Program-made: the position numbers and the translations under genes
In this document: in pieces, positions 43,660-53,016 of the stretch
Numbering within the stretch: the stretch's first letter is position 1
How the letters are laid out: every line of letters starts with the position of its first letter
Source of the DNA: Caulobacter sp.
Lineage (GTDB): Bacteria; Pseudomonadota; Alphaproteobacteria; Caulobacterales; Caulobacteraceae
Length of the DNA: 59,002 nt
Direction: 5' to 3'
Assembly: GCA_029866155.1 (NCBI GenBank)
Contig: JARWZW010000033.1
Location: forward strand, 1-59,002
Notes under the pieces: generated by a model
The model's database searches: none
What the model saw: the letters and a program-made list of their open reading frames with translations, nothing else
What the model was told of the DNA's origin: nothing

Positions 43660-44063
43660 CCCTGCAGCGCGCCTGGAGCGTCCGGGCCGCGGGTCTGGCG
43701 GCGGCAGCCCTGCTCCTGCAGGGCTGCGTCAGCTACACCCCGGCCGTCTATGGCCCGATCGGCGCCGAGGTTCCCTACGGCTTCAAGGATCGGCCCAATC
43801 CGGACGGCGGCCATACGATCCTGGTGATCATGGCCGGCTTTCAGACGGTGGCGGACCTGCGCGGCTTTTTTGACCGCCGCGCGGCCGAACTCTGCCCCGC
43901 CGGGGTCGAGCGGAGCAATGTGTTCCGGGTCCAGGCCAACGAGTATTTCAGCAGCGCGCCCTATGTCCAGGGCGGCGCCGGCATCGGGTCGCGCTCGCGC
44001 CAGGGGGTCGAGCTCGAGGGCTATGTCTATTGCAAGCCCCCGGCGGCCAGCCCGGCTGGCTGA
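43656..44063 (+). CDS. Small lipoprotein of unknown function
   Basis: The 135-residue protein has a lipoprotein signal with lipobox LLQGC (Cys near residue 24) and a small domain with GFKDRPNPDGGHTILVIMAGFQTVADLRGFFDRRAAELCP. This resembles, weakly, periplasmic proteins that present a short alpha/beta fold; I name no family. The GTG start overlaps the stop of the larger lipoprotein (GTGA), which supports a shared operon and function. Confidence 0.7.
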   Translation: MTLQRAWSVRAAGLAAAALLLQGCVSYTPAVYGPIGAEVPYGFKDRPNPDGGHTILVIMAGFQTVADLRGFFDRRAAELCPAGVERSNVFRVQANEYFSSAPYVQGGAGIGSRSRQGVELEGYVYCKPPAASPAG

Positions 44064-44234
44064 GCCCAACGCCGCCCGACTGGTCGCCAACCGGACCAGG
44101 CCCCCGGATCGGTCCGAAGGCCATCCGGGACAACGGCGAGTGGGGAAAGCGCAGACCGGCAGGCGGTATGGGGCTGCCTTGCATCGCCCCGTCGGGTGGT
44201 CCAGCCTGAGGTTTTCCGAGAGCGAGTCCCTGTG

Positions 44235-46001
44235 ATGTGGAAAGCCCTGAGTCTGGCCCTGATGCTGGGTGCTTTGCCGTTGGCTGTTCAGGCCAGCCCG
44301 GGCCAGGACCTGGACGTCATTGTCGCCGACTACGAGGCCTGGACCCGGGCGGAAAATCCGATCGCCGCTGGCCAGAATGGCGACCGGGCGGCGCTGGGGC
44401 GCCTGCCAGATGTGAGCCTGGCGGCAGACCAGAGGCGGGCAAAGGCGCTGAAGGGGTTCGAGGCGCGGCTGAAGACCATTCCGGAAGCCGGTCTCAGCGA
44501 CCATGACGGACTGAACAGGGCCATCCTGATCCGCGTGGTGGACGATCAGCTGACGGCCCTGAGGTTCGACCAGGCGCGGTTCGCCTTTTCCAGCGATGAC
44601 ACCTGGGATGGGACCCTGTCCTATCTGGCCGACATGGCGCCCATGACCAGCCGCGCCGACGCCGAGGCCTGGCTGAGCCGGCTGGCGGCGGTCCCGACCT
44701 GGTATGGCCAGGCGACCGAGAACGCCCGTCGCGGCATTCGCACCGGCTTCACCCAGCCCCTGTCCATCGGCCAGATGGTGCTGGAACAGTCCCGCAAGGT
44801 TGCGGCGGCGGCGGTCGCCGAGTCTGATCCCCTGCTGCGGCCCTTCGACCGGCTGCCGGCCAGTGTGTCGGCGGCCGAGCGGGCGGATTTCAAGGCCCGG
44901 GGGATGAAGCTGCTGTCCGGGGGTCTGAGGCCGGCCCAGACGCGCTTTGTGAAATTCCTGGAGACCGAATACCTGCCGGCCGCCCGCAAGGGCCTGGGGA
45001 TCGGGTCCCTGCCGGGCGGCAAGCCCTATTACGCCTGGCTGGCCCGTCGCTACACCACCACCCCCATGACGCCGGAAGAGATCCACGCCCTCGGCCTGTC
45101 GGAGGTGGCGCGGATCCGGGCCGAGATGAACACCGTCATGGCCCAGACAGGCTTTACCGGGACCTTTCCGGAGTTCCTGGCCATGCTGCGCAGCGATCCG
45201 CGGTTTGTCGCCAGTTCCCGCCAGGACCTGATGGAGAAGGCCAGCGAGATCGCCAAGCGGATCGATGACCGCCTGCCGGCCTATTTCGCCACCCTGCCCC
45301 GGCTGAGCTATGGCGTGCGGGAGGTGCCGCGGGAGATCGAGGAAAACTACACCACCGGCCGCTATTTCCCCGGCAGCCCGACCCTGGGCGTGGCAGGCGG
45401 ATACATGGTCAATACGGGCCGTCTGGAGCAACGGGGGCTGTATGAACTGCCGGCCCTGACCCTGCATGAGGCGGTGCCCGGTCACCATCTGCAGATCGCC
45501 CTGTCCCAGGAGCTGGGCGAGGTCCCGACCTTCCGGCGGGACGCCGACATGACGGCCTTTGTCGAGGGCTGGGGCCTCTATTCCGAGCGGCTGGGCGTCG
45601 AGATGGGCATCTATCGCGACCCCTATGAGCAGTTTGGCCGGCTGTCCTACGAGATGTGGCGGGCCTGCCGGCTGGTGGCCGATACGGGCATGCACTACCT
45701 GGGCTGGAGCCTGGAAAAGGCCCGGGCCTGTTTCACCGACAATAGCGCCCTGTCGGCCCATAACATCGAGATCGAGCTGGCGCGGTATGTGTCCTGGCCC
45801 GGCCAGGCCCTGGCCTACAAGATCGGCGAACGCACCCTGGTTCGGGTCCGGTCCAGGGCCGAGGCGGCCCTGGGGGAGCGGTTCGACGTCCGCCGTTTCC
45901 ATGACGCAGTGCTGCTGGCCGGGCCCCTGCCCATGGACCTGCTGGAAGCCCGGATCGACCGCTGGATCGCAACGGAAAAGGCGCGGAAGCCTTCGCTCTA
46001 G
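44235..46001 (+). CDS. DUF885 family secreted protein, metallopeptidase-like
   Basis: The 588-residue protein has a signal peptide (MWKALSLALMLGALPLAVQA, cut before SPGQ) and the DUF885 pattern. The signature H411-E-A-V-P-G-H-H418 resembles a gluzincin zinc site, and EGWGLYSERLG follows about 33 residues later with a likely third ligand. Several members are annotated as peptidases, but activity is proven for few. It should act in the periplasm. The ATG at 44235 is chosen from the signal peptide. Its stop shares CTAG with the stop of the convergent CoA-transferase. Confidence 0.87.
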   Translation: MWKALSLALMLGALPLAVQASPGQDLDVIVADYEAWTRAENPIAAGQNGDRAALGRLPDVSLAADQRRAKALKGFEARLKTIPEAGLSDHDGLNRAILIRVVDDQLTALRFDQARFAFSSDDTWDGTLSYLADMAPMTSRADAEAWLSRLAAVPTWYGQATENARRGIRTGFTQPLSIGQMVLEQSRKVAAAAVAESDPLLRPFDRLPASVSAAERADFKARGMKLLSGGLRPAQTRFVKFLETEYLPAARKGLGIGSLPGGKPYYAWLARRYTTTPMTPEEIHALGLSEVARIRAEMNTVMAQTGFTGTFPEFLAMLRSDPRFVASSRQDLMEKASEIAKRIDDRLPAYFATLPRLSYGVREVPREIEENYTTGRYFPGSPTLGVAGGYMVNTGRLEQRGLYELPALTLHEAVPGHHLQIALSQELGEVPTFRRDADMTAFVEGWGLYSERLGVEMGIYRDPYEQFGRLSYEMWRACRLVADTGMHYLGWSLEKARACFTDNSALSAHNIEIELARYVSWPGQALAYKIGERTLVRVRSRAEAALGERFDVRRFHDAVLLAGPLPMDLLEARIDRWIATEKARKPSL

Positions 46002-47323
46002 AAGAGCCGCTGGACCCTGGCCTCGGCGGTCAGGGCGTCGCGGAATTTCGGGTGGGCCAGGCCGATCAGGGCCCTGGCGCGCTCGGCTTCGTTCAGGCCC
46101 TTGAGGTCGACATGGCCATATTCGGTGACGACATAGTGCACGTCATTGCGCGGCGTGGTGACCGGGCCGTCCAGGCGGGTGACGATGCGCGACACCGCCC
46201 CGTCCCTGGCCGTGGAATGGCAGGCGATGACGGAGCGGCCGCCGCGCGAGGCATAGGCGCCCCGGACGAAATCCAGCTGGCCCCCGGCGGCGCTGTACTG
46301 GCGGCCGGCCATGTGTTCGCTGTTGCAGGCGCCGGAGAGATCGACCTGAAGCGTGGCGTTGACCGACATGACCCGGCCATTGCGGGCGATGACAGCGGGA
46401 TCATTGACATAGTCGACAGGCCGGCTCTCGACGGCGGCATTGTCGTCGATGAAGTCGCAGAGCGCCCTGTTTCCCAGGGCGAAGGTGAAGATCGACCGGC
46501 CGGGATTGGTGGTCTTGCGGCTGTTGTTGACCGCCCCGCACTGCATCAGGGCCATCAGGCCGCTGGAGAACAGCTCGGTATGAACCCCAAGGTCGCGATG
46601 TCCGGACAGGGCGCTGCAGACCGCTTCGGGCAGGGCGCCGATGCCCATCTGCAGGCAGGCCCCGTCCTCCACCAGGCCGGCGATGATCCGGCCGATGACG
46701 GCGTCTTCCGGGGCTGAGTCCCGCACAGGGCTTTCAAACAGGGGCTGGTCGTTTTCGATCAGGGCGTCGATCTCGCTGATGTGGATCATGCCGCCCCGCA
46801 CCCTGGGCATGTGGCGATTGACCTCGACCACCACCCGTCGGGCGGTCTTGACCAGGCGCAGGCCATAGTCGTTGCTGGTTCCCAGGCTGACATAGCCATG
46901 GGCGTCCATGGGCGAGACCGTGGTCAGGAAGGTGTCGATGGGCCGGGGCTCGCTCATCAGCCGGGGGGCCTGGCTGAAGGCGCCGGGAACAAAGGACAGC
47001 AGCCTGCGCCCTTCGGTCTCGCCCTGGGCCAGCAGGGCCCGCTCCCAGGGCCCCAGGAAGAAGCAATGGGGCCGGATGCGGTCAAGCAGGTCCGGGCGCA
47101 GGACCGTCGCCGCCGCATGGGGGGTCGAATGGAAATAGTGGAGGCGGACCTCGTCGATCTCGTTGCGCTCGGCCCGGGCGGCGAGGGCGGCCAACAGGGC
47201 CGGCGGCTCGGCCAGGGCCATCCCCATGGCCAGCCGGTCGCCGGAAGCGACCCGCGCCACGGCCTCGTCGGCGGTCATCCGCTTCTCGGCATAGAGCGAC
47301 TGGACAGACGGGGTCTGGACCAT
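45998..47323 (-). CDS. Acetyl-CoA hydrolase/CoA-transferase family protein
   Basis: The 441-residue protein belongs to the acetyl-CoA hydrolase/4-hydroxybutyrate CoA-transferase family. The catalytic glutamate is Glu299 (AAVESRPVDYVNDP), and the CoA-binding loop is LQMGIGALPEAV. The C-terminal QLDFVRGAYASRGGRSVIA and YVVTEYGHVDLKGL are family hallmarks. It moves CoA between short carboxylic acids, for example acetate and a hydroxyacid. The ATG at 47323 with AGGA upstream is preferred to a TTG two codons earlier. It stands alone. Confidence 0.9.
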   Translation of the reverse strand: MVQTPSVQSLYAEKRMTADEAVARVASGDRLAMGMALAEPPALLAALAARAERNEIDEVRLHYFHSTPHAAATVLRPDLLDRIRPHCFFLGPWERALLAQGETEGRRLLSFVPGAFSQAPRLMSEPRPIDTFLTTVSPMDAHGYVSLGTSNDYGLRLVKTARRVVVEVNRHMPRVRGGMIHISEIDALIENDQPLFESPVRDSAPEDAVIGRIIAGLVEDGACLQMGIGALPEAVCSALSGHRDLGVHTELFSSGLMALMQCGAVNNSRKTTNPGRSIFTFALGNRALCDFIDDNAAVESRPVDYVNDPAVIARNGRVMSVNATLQVDLSGACNSEHMAGRQYSAAGGQLDFVRGAYASRGGRSVIACHSTARDGAVSRIVTRLDGPVTTPRNDVHYVVTEYGHVDLKGLNEAERARALIGLAHPKFRDALTAEARVQRLF

Positions 47324-47408
47324 AGGCAATCCTGAGGCGGGGAAAGGCGGAAGGGAAAACCGGATTGTCTAGCCTATGGCGACCAGAATCCAGACTGTCT
47401 CGCCTGTC

Positions 47409-48074
47409 CTATTCGCCGGAAGCCCTTTGCTGGACCCTGCCGGGCCAGAGTCCGTGCGAGACGTCCTGCCACAGCCGGTCGATCTCGGCCGCCGCCGCGC
47501 CCCGGGGCTCGAACTCCATCACGCCCTGGCCGCGCCAGAGGCTTTCCTGGAAAGCGACCCTTGCTCGCAGTCCGACAGAGGCGATGGGAAAACCCAGCTC
47601 CCTGGCCGCCTTGACCGCCCGGGCGATCGCCGCCGCCTCGACCCCGCCCCGGCGGCTGGGCGCCTGGTTGATGACGATCAGGCCGGGCTTGCCGGCGGCG
47701 CGCACGGCGTGGGCGCTGGGCACAAGGGCTGCGAGGTCGAAATAGCTGGGGCGGCAGACCAGGACGGCGAAATCGGCCAGGCGGATGGCGGCGGCGCTGG
47801 CCTGGGAATCCCCGGCCGGGGTGTCCATGATCAAGAGCTCCCGCCCGGCCCGTTCATGGGCGTTGGCGAAGGGAAACAGGCTGCCGCCGTTCGCGGCGGC
47901 CACGATGGGGGTCTCGGCGCCACGGGAATCCGCCCAGGACCTGGCCGACCCCTGGATGTCCAGATCAGCGATGGCCACAGACAGGCCGTCCGCGAGACCA
48001 GCCACCGCGAGGTTCACCGAAAGGGTTGTCTTTCCCGTCCCGCCCTTGCGGGACAGCAAAACCAGTTTGCGCAA
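47409..48074 (-). CDS. Orphan ParA-family ATPase
   Basis: The 221-residue protein has the deviant Walker A motif K10-G-G-T-G-K15-T-T, switch I/II segments (DLDIQGSARSWADSRG, LIMDTPAG) and the ParA fold to the end. ParA proteins of this short type position plasmids, chemoreceptor arrays or carboxysomes. No parB or cargo gene is adjacent, so the cargo is unknown. The start is TTG at 48074, which aligns exactly with the family; the upstream sequence is not coding. Confidence 0.85.
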   Translation of the reverse strand: MRKLVLLSRKGGTGKTTLSVNLAVAGLADGLSVAIADLDIQGSARSWADSRGAETPIVAAANGGSLFPFANAHERAGRELLIMDTPAGDSQASAAAIRLADFAVLVCRPSYFDLAALVPSAHAVRAAGKPGLIVINQAPSRRGGVEAAAIARAVKAARELGFPIASVGLRARVAFQESLWRGQGVMEFEPRGAAAAEIDRLWQDVSHGLWPGRVQQRASGE

Positions 48075-48383
48075 CAGCCGATCCTTCCGGCAGGCTTGGA
48101 CTCAAGGTCAACACCCTAGACCTGTTCGCGCGGGAAGGGGAGCGTTCGGACGCCCCATTCCGGACCAGCAGGCCATAGAATCTCTGGACAAGCCGGGACA
48201 TCGGACGCAGCCTGCCCGAGTGTTGAACAGTTTGCGCCGCCGGTCCCGACAGCCGAACGGCCAGAACTGGAACCAGGCCGGGCCCCGGCCGTTCAAGTCC
48301 AGTTCAAAGTGCATTCCCAGGAGTGTCGGCTCGAACAGGAGGCGGGGCCCAAAGCGGCCTGGCCAGGACGGAGACTGAAAATC

Positions 48384-48788
48384 ATGAAGTCATTCATTGC
48401 CAGCGCCATCGCCTTGACCCTGCTGGGGACAACCGGCGTCAGCGCCGCCAGCGCCGACCCGCGTGGCCCGGTCGCCGAGGCCCGGCAGGACCTGCGCGAG
48501 GCCAGGCAGGACCGCCGGCAGGAAAACCAGTGGGAGCGCCGCGCCGCCAAGCGCTACAAGGCCGGCCGCTACATGGCCCCCAAGGGGTACTACGCCCGTC
48601 GCTGGGCCAAGGGCCAGAAGCTGCCCCTCGCCTATCGTAACCGGGTCTATGTCGTCGATCATCGCAATTATGGCCTTCGCTACCCGCCCCGCGGTTACCA
48701 CTATGTCCGGGTCGGCAATGACGTGGTCCTGACCGCCATCGCGACCGGACTGATCGCCTCGGTGGTGTTCGACCTGTTCGAAGACTAG
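48384..48788 (+). CDS. RcnB-family periplasmic protein
   Basis: The 134-residue protein has a signal peptide (MKSFIASAIALTLLGTTGVSAASA) and a basic, Arg/Gln-rich helix (EARQDLREARQDRRQENQWERR). The RcnB domain follows (RWAKGQKLPLAYRNRVYVVDHRNYGLRYPPRGYHYVRVGNDVVL) and the protein ends with a hydrophobic segment. RcnB of E. coli takes part in nickel/cobalt homeostasis; most other members are untested. It is followed by a strong terminator. Confidence 0.85.
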   Translation: MKSFIASAIALTLLGTTGVSAASADPRGPVAEARQDLREARQDRRQENQWERRAAKRYKAGRYMAPKGYYARRWAKGQKLPLAYRNRVYVVDHRNYGLRYPPRGYHYVRVGNDVVLTAIATGLIASVVFDLFED

Positions 48789-48815
48789 ACCGGACCCAAA
48801 ATCCGTATCGGGATC

Positions 48816-48846
48816 GCCCCCGGAAGCTTGCTTCCGGGGGCTTTTT
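48816..48846 (+). terminator. Intrinsic terminator of the rcnB-like gene
   Basis: GCCCCCGGAAG (48816-48826) pairs perfectly with CTTCCGGGGGC (48831-48841) around a CTTG loop, and TTTTT follows. It lies 27 bp after the stop. The convergent DUF4126 gene ends at the T tract, so the hairpin may act for both genes. Confidence 0.9.
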
Positions 48847-49430
48847 CATGCGCCGGGAGCGGTGACCCTGCGCGGCCGGGCCGATCGCCACAGCCGCCAC
48901 AGCAGAACCATCAGAACGGCCAGCACCAGCGGGATCAGCAGCGGCGCCAGCAGGGCGACCAGCACCGTTCCGAACGCGGTCAGGTCTTCGAGGATCGAGA
49001 CGACCGGGTTTCCAAGGCCCGCCGTGGCGGTCGAGCTGATCACCCGGGTTCCGGCCTGGGCGGCATGGAAGGCCAGGGCCGCCGGCGCCCCGATGATCAG
49101 GCCGGCGATGGCCGCAACCATCGGATCCAGGGTGGTGAAGGCCGCCGCAGCGGCGACCGCGCCGGCGATCGGCCTGACCACCGTACCGACGGCGCTGAGA
49201 ACGTGATCGACGGCGGGAATCTTGTCGGCCGCCAGTTCCAGGCCCGTGGCCAGGCCCAGGGCGATGAGGGACGGCGGTGATTCCAGCCAGGCCATGGCCG
49301 GCGCAAGGTCGGTTCCGAACAGCTGGAACCTGGCCGCAAGGCCCAGCATCAGCAGGGGCAGGAAGGTTCGAAAGCCGGTGGCGGCCGCAAGGCCCACCCC
49401 CAGCAGGGCGGGGAGGATCCAGATTTCCAT
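48846..49430 (-). CDS. DUF4126 family membrane protein
   Basis: The 194-residue protein has five or six hydrophobic helices and the DUF4126 pattern: LLGVGLAAATGFRTFLPLL near the start, LELAADKIPAVDHVL in the middle and NPVVSILEDLTAFG near the end. The function of the family is unknown. The ATG at 49430 is clear. Its last codon adjoins the T tract of the shared terminator. Confidence 0.85.
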   Translation of the reverse strand: MEIWILPALLGVGLAAATGFRTFLPLLMLGLAARFQLFGTDLAPAMAWLESPPSLIALGLATGLELAADKIPAVDHVLSAVGTVVRPIAGAVAAAAAFTTLDPMVAAIAGLIIGAPAALAFHAAQAGTRVISSTATAGLGNPVVSILEDLTAFGTVLVALLAPLLIPLVLAVLMVLLWRLWRSARPRRVTAPGA

Positions 49431-49890
49431 GGGGAAAGAATAACAGGCGGCAGGGGAAAGTCACAGATGTCGGGCCATTCTGTGTGGCGAGCGGTCAGCC
49501 CTGGGACCCCAGGTACGCCGCCTGAACAGAGCCGCTCACCCTCCCACGCCGCTTTCGCGCCTCCAGACCCCTCCGCCGCCCCGCAGGGCCGGATTTGGGG
49601 TGGGGGACCATCGCGCAGAGAGGGCGGAGGCGGTCCGCAACCGTGCCGGCCACATCGTCTTTGAACGCTGCGGCCGATGTCCATTGGGGCCGGCCGCCAC
49701 CGCACCCGAACCGGCGCCGCGCGCCGGGAGCAAGGTCGGTAGGCCAATAAAAACAGACGTTTCCCCTACGTCCCGTCCATGAATCCCGCGTCATGTCCTC
49801 CGATCACGATTGACTCTCATCGGCGAGAGACCCCACGCTGAGTGTTCGAGCGCGGCCGCCAGAGCCGCCCGATACGGGAGAGCCTGCCGG
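49431..49890. other. 460-bp intergenic region, no gene recognised
   Basis: This lies between the divergent DUF4126 and transporter genes and should hold both promoters. Open frames on both strands give proline- and arginine-rich products without good start signals. I found no RNA gene or strong repeat. Confidence 0.4.
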
Positions 49891-51390
49891 ATGAACGCGC
49901 CCAACCTGCCGATCGGACCGCGTCCGCCGGTCACCCTGCTGACCAAGATGTTCTATGGTCTGGGCTCGGTGGCCTTCGGCATCAAGGACAATGGCTACCG
50001 GGTCTTTCTGCTGCTGTTCTACAACCAGGTGGTGGGGCTGGACCCCCTCAAGGTGGCCTTCGCCATCAGCCTGGCCCTGATCATTGACTGCGTCATCGAC
50101 CCCATTGTCGGCGAATTTTCGGACAACCTGTCCAGCCGCTGGGGGCGTCGCCATCCCCTCATGTACGCCTCGGCCCTGCCCGTGGCCCTGTCCTTCCTGC
50201 TGCTCTGGAACCCGCCAATGGACTGGGGCGAGGACGCCCTGTTCTGGTATCTGGTCGCCGTGGCCGTGATCGGTCGGAGCTTCATCACCCTCTATGAAAT
50301 CCCCTCCTCTTCCCTCTCGGCGGAGCTGACAGAGGATTATGACCAGCGGTCCTCGATCCTGGGCTGGCGCTATTTCTTTGCCTGGTGGGGCGGCCTGACC
50401 CTGACGGTGATGATGTTCTGGTTCTTCCTGGCCCCAACGGCAGAATACCCCAACGGTCAGCTCAATCCGGAGGGTTACAAGACCTACGGCTATATCGGCG
50501 CGGTGCTGATGTTCATCTCGATCATCGCCTCAGCCGCCGGAACACACCGGTTTATTCCATGGCTCCGCAGGGCGCCCGTGGCGGCCACGCGCACCGTCGT
50601 CCAGACCCTGGTCCAGATGAAGGACACCCTGTCCAACCGGAACTTCGTGATCATCACCCTGGTCGGGCTGTTCGCCGCCGTGGCCCAGGGGATCAGCTTC
50701 TCGCTGGGCGCCTATATCGCCACCTATTTCTGGGGACTTTCGGCCTTCTGGACGGGCTTCCTGGTGCTCGACAGCTTTATCTCTTCCTCCATCGCCCTGG
50801 TGGCGGCGCCCATGATGTCCAAGCGGTCCGGCAAGAAGATCGCCGGGACCGTGTTGCTGGCGCTTGCCGTGTTCACCGGCTTTATTCCTCTGATCCTGCG
50901 CCTGCTGGGCCTGTTTCCGGACAACGGCGACATGATCGGCCAGACGAAGATCCCGGAAATCGTGCCCTGGCTGTTCCTGGACGGCGTGATCCGCGGTGTT
51001 TTCGGGATCACCGCGTCCATCCTGATCACCGCCATGCTGGCCGATGTCGTCGAGGACAGCGAGGTGAAGACCGGACGCCGGTCCGAGGGACTGTTCTTCG
51101 CCTTCACCAGCCTGGTCCAGAAGGCCGTCGGCGGGGTGGGCGCGATCGGAGCGGGATTGATCCTGACGGTCATCGCCTTCCCCCGGGCGGCCAAGCCGGG
51201 CGAGGTGGAGCCGGAGATCATCGTCAACCTGGCCCTGGTCTATATGCCGGTCCTGGCCCTGCTCTATGGCATCGCCCTGACCATCATGCAGGCCTACAAC
51301 ATCAGCCGGGAAGGCCATATGGAGAACCTGCGGATCCTGGCCGACCGCACCGCCGAGATGGAGGGCGGGACTACGCCGCAGATTCCGTAA
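49891..51390 (+). CDS. GPH-family (glycoside-pentoside-hexuronide type) MFS transporter
   Basis: The 499-residue protein has 12 predicted helices and the GPH signature: KMFYGLGSVAFGIKDNG in helix 1, DPIVGEFSDNLSSRWGRRHP between helices 2 and 3, and EIPSSSLSAELTEDYDQRS after helix 4. Members import sugars or sugar derivatives with a cation; the substrate here is open. The ATG at 49891 has GGGAG upstream. Its last 20 bp overlap the end of the convergent serine hydrolase gene. Confidence 0.87.
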   Translation: MNAPNLPIGPRPPVTLLTKMFYGLGSVAFGIKDNGYRVFLLLFYNQVVGLDPLKVAFAISLALIIDCVIDPIVGEFSDNLSSRWGRRHPLMYASALPVALSFLLLWNPPMDWGEDALFWYLVAVAVIGRSFITLYEIPSSSLSAELTEDYDQRSSILGWRYFFAWWGGLTLTVMMFWFFLAPTAEYPNGQLNPEGYKTYGYIGAVLMFISIIASAAGTHRFIPWLRRAPVAATRTVVQTLVQMKDTLSNRNFVIITLVGLFAAVAQGISFSLGAYIATYFWGLSAFWTGFLVLDSFISSSIALVAAPMMSKRSGKKIAGTVLLALAVFTGFIPLILRLLGLFPDNGDMIGQTKIPEIVPWLFLDGVIRGVFGITASILITAMLADVVEDSEVKTGRRSEGLFFAFTSLVQKAVGGVGAIGAGLILTVIAFPRAAKPGEVEPEIIVNLALVYMPVLALLYGIALTIMQAYNISREGHMENLRILADRTAEMEGGTTPQIP

Positions 51391-52618
51391 AGGCGCTGTA
51401 GACCAGGGTGCGCAGTTCCCGGCGGACCGGATAGGCCGAGGACGGCAGCAGCTGGGTCAGGAAGACCACGGCCAGGTCCTCGACCGGGTCGACCCAGAAG
51501 AAGGTGCTGGCCGCCCCGCCCCAGAAGAAGTCTCCCTGGGTCCCCGGGATCAGGGTCGCGGGCTGGTCGATGGTGACGCCAAAGCCCAGGCCAAAGCCGA
51601 CCCCGGCATAGTTGGCCTCGCTGAACATCGATCTGGACATCTGGGTCAGGTCGCGGCCGCCGGGCAGGTGGTTGGCGGTCATCAACTGGATGGTCTTTGG
51701 GCTGAGGAGGCGCACGCCGTCCAGCTCGCCGCCGTTCAGCAGCATCCGGGCGAACTTCATATAGTCGTCGGCCGTGCTGACCAGGCCGCCGCCGCCCGAC
51801 AGGAAGGTGGCGGGCTTCAGATAGGGGCTCTTGACCGGGTCATCCTGCAGCTGGGCGGTGGCTGCAAGGGGCAGTTTCGAGCCCAGCTGGCCGGCGGCAT
51901 AGCAGGCGGTCAGGCGATGGGCCTTTTCGGCGGGAACATCGAAGGCGGTGTCGATCATGCCCAGGGGCTGGAAGATGCGGCGGGCGAAGAAGGCGTCCAG
52001 GGTCTCGCCGCTGATCACCTCGACCAGACGACCGACCACATCGGTGGAGACCGAATAGTTCCAGTCGTCGCCGGGCGAGAACTGCAACGGCAGGGTGGCC
52101 AGGGTCTCGACCATCTCGGCAAGGGTTCCGGTCCGCAGATCCTCGGCCAGTTTCAGGCGGCGATAGGCGGCGTCGATATTGGTCTGCTGCTGGAAGCCAT
52201 AGGTCAGGCCGGAGGTATGACGCAGCAGATCGACCACCATCATGGGGCGGCCGGGCGCGCGGGTCTGGAAGGTTTCCATGAAGCCCCCGGCATAGACGCC
52301 CAGGGTCTTCCAGGAGGGGATGAACCGCGAGACCGGGTCGTCCAGGGCCACCAGCCCCTCTTCCACCAGCATCATCAGGGCCACCGAGGTGACCGGCTTG
52401 GTCATCGAATAGATTCGGAAGATATCGTCGCGCGAGAGGCTGCGACCCCGCTCGCGGTCGGCTAGGCCGAGGGTGGTCTCATAGGCCAGACCGCCGCGCC
52501 GCCAGACCTGGACCTGCGCGCAGGGCAGCTTGCCCGGGCCGACATAGCGGTCCTCGAGAAACGTCCCGATCCGTCCCAGACGGTCTGCGGACAATCCTGT
52601 CGACTTGGGCTGGGCCAC
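51371..52618 (-). CDS. Serine hydrolase of the class-C beta-lactamase/EstB fold
   Basis: The 415-residue protein has the active-site motif S71-M-T-K74 and Tyr188 in a YxN-like position (NYSV), with LLRHTSGLTYG between. These fit esterases and transpeptidase-like enzymes of the EstB type. It lacks a signal peptide, so it is more likely a cytoplasmic esterase than a beta-lactamase. The start is GTG at 52618, preceded by GGGGAG. An out-of-frame ATG stands just upstream. Confidence 0.87.
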   Translation of the reverse strand: MAQPKSTGLSADRLGRIGTFLEDRYVGPGKLPCAQVQVWRRGGLAYETTLGLADRERGRSLSRDDIFRIYSMTKPVTSVALMMLVEEGLVALDDPVSRFIPSWKTLGVYAGGFMETFQTRAPGRPMMVVDLLRHTSGLTYGFQQQTNIDAAYRRLKLAEDLRTGTLAEMVETLATLPLQFSPGDDWNYSVSTDVVGRLVEVISGETLDAFFARRIFQPLGMIDTAFDVPAEKAHRLTACYAAGQLGSKLPLAATAQLQDDPVKSPYLKPATFLSGGGGLVSTADDYMKFARMLLNGGELDGVRLLSPKTIQLMTANHLPGGRDLTQMSRSMFSEANYAGVGFGLGFGVTIDQPATLIPGTQGDFFWGGAASTFFWVDPVEDLAVVFLTQLLPSSAYPVRRELRTLVYSAFTESAA

Positions 52619-52732
52619 GGCATGTCTCCCCTATCTTGGTCTGGAGACTCCCTTACTCCAGACCGACCGGGGGGCAACCAGAACTTTACCACCGCCGTTG
52701 TACACCGCAGGGGAAGAGGAACCCCAGAGCCC

Positions 52733-53016
52733 ATGACTGACCTGGACGCCGGCATCGAGGCAGAGGCCGCCCGCTGGTTCTTCGCCAGCAGCGACGATGT
52801 CTTCGTATCCTGCAGCATGGCGACATTCAGAGGGTGAATCCGGCCTGAACCGCCCTGACAGGATGGGAGGGCGCAGACTGCTATAACAGGTCCTTCGAAA
52901 GCTTCGGTCATCCCGAGGACAAGGAGATCCTGGACGGAATCGTCCGCGACCTTCTGCAGTTCGGGCAGGCCAGGAGCGAGCACCGCCTGCTCCGGAAATC
53001 AGGTGACTGGGTCTGG
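52733..53016 (+). pseudogene. Disrupted N-terminal PAS domain of the hybrid histidine kinase
   Basis: From ATG 52733 the frame reads MTDLDAGIEAEAARWFFASS and then a PAS-like DDVFVSCS. At about 52816 the coding frame shifts (one base is missing) and continues as HGDIQRVNPA. A TGA at 52846-52848 stands where PAS domains have Trp (VNPA-W-TALTGW). The frame then runs on through SFESFGHPEDKEILDGIVRDLL into the kinase without further damage. So the original gene was about 52733-54639, with two lesions within 35 bp. Either the first PAS domain is lost or the sequence has errors here. Confidence 0.75.

Noticed and set aside
49495..49794. Minus-strand frame of 99 codons before the transporter gene
   Set aside because: Composition is unlike the neighbouring genes and it would occupy the likely promoter region.
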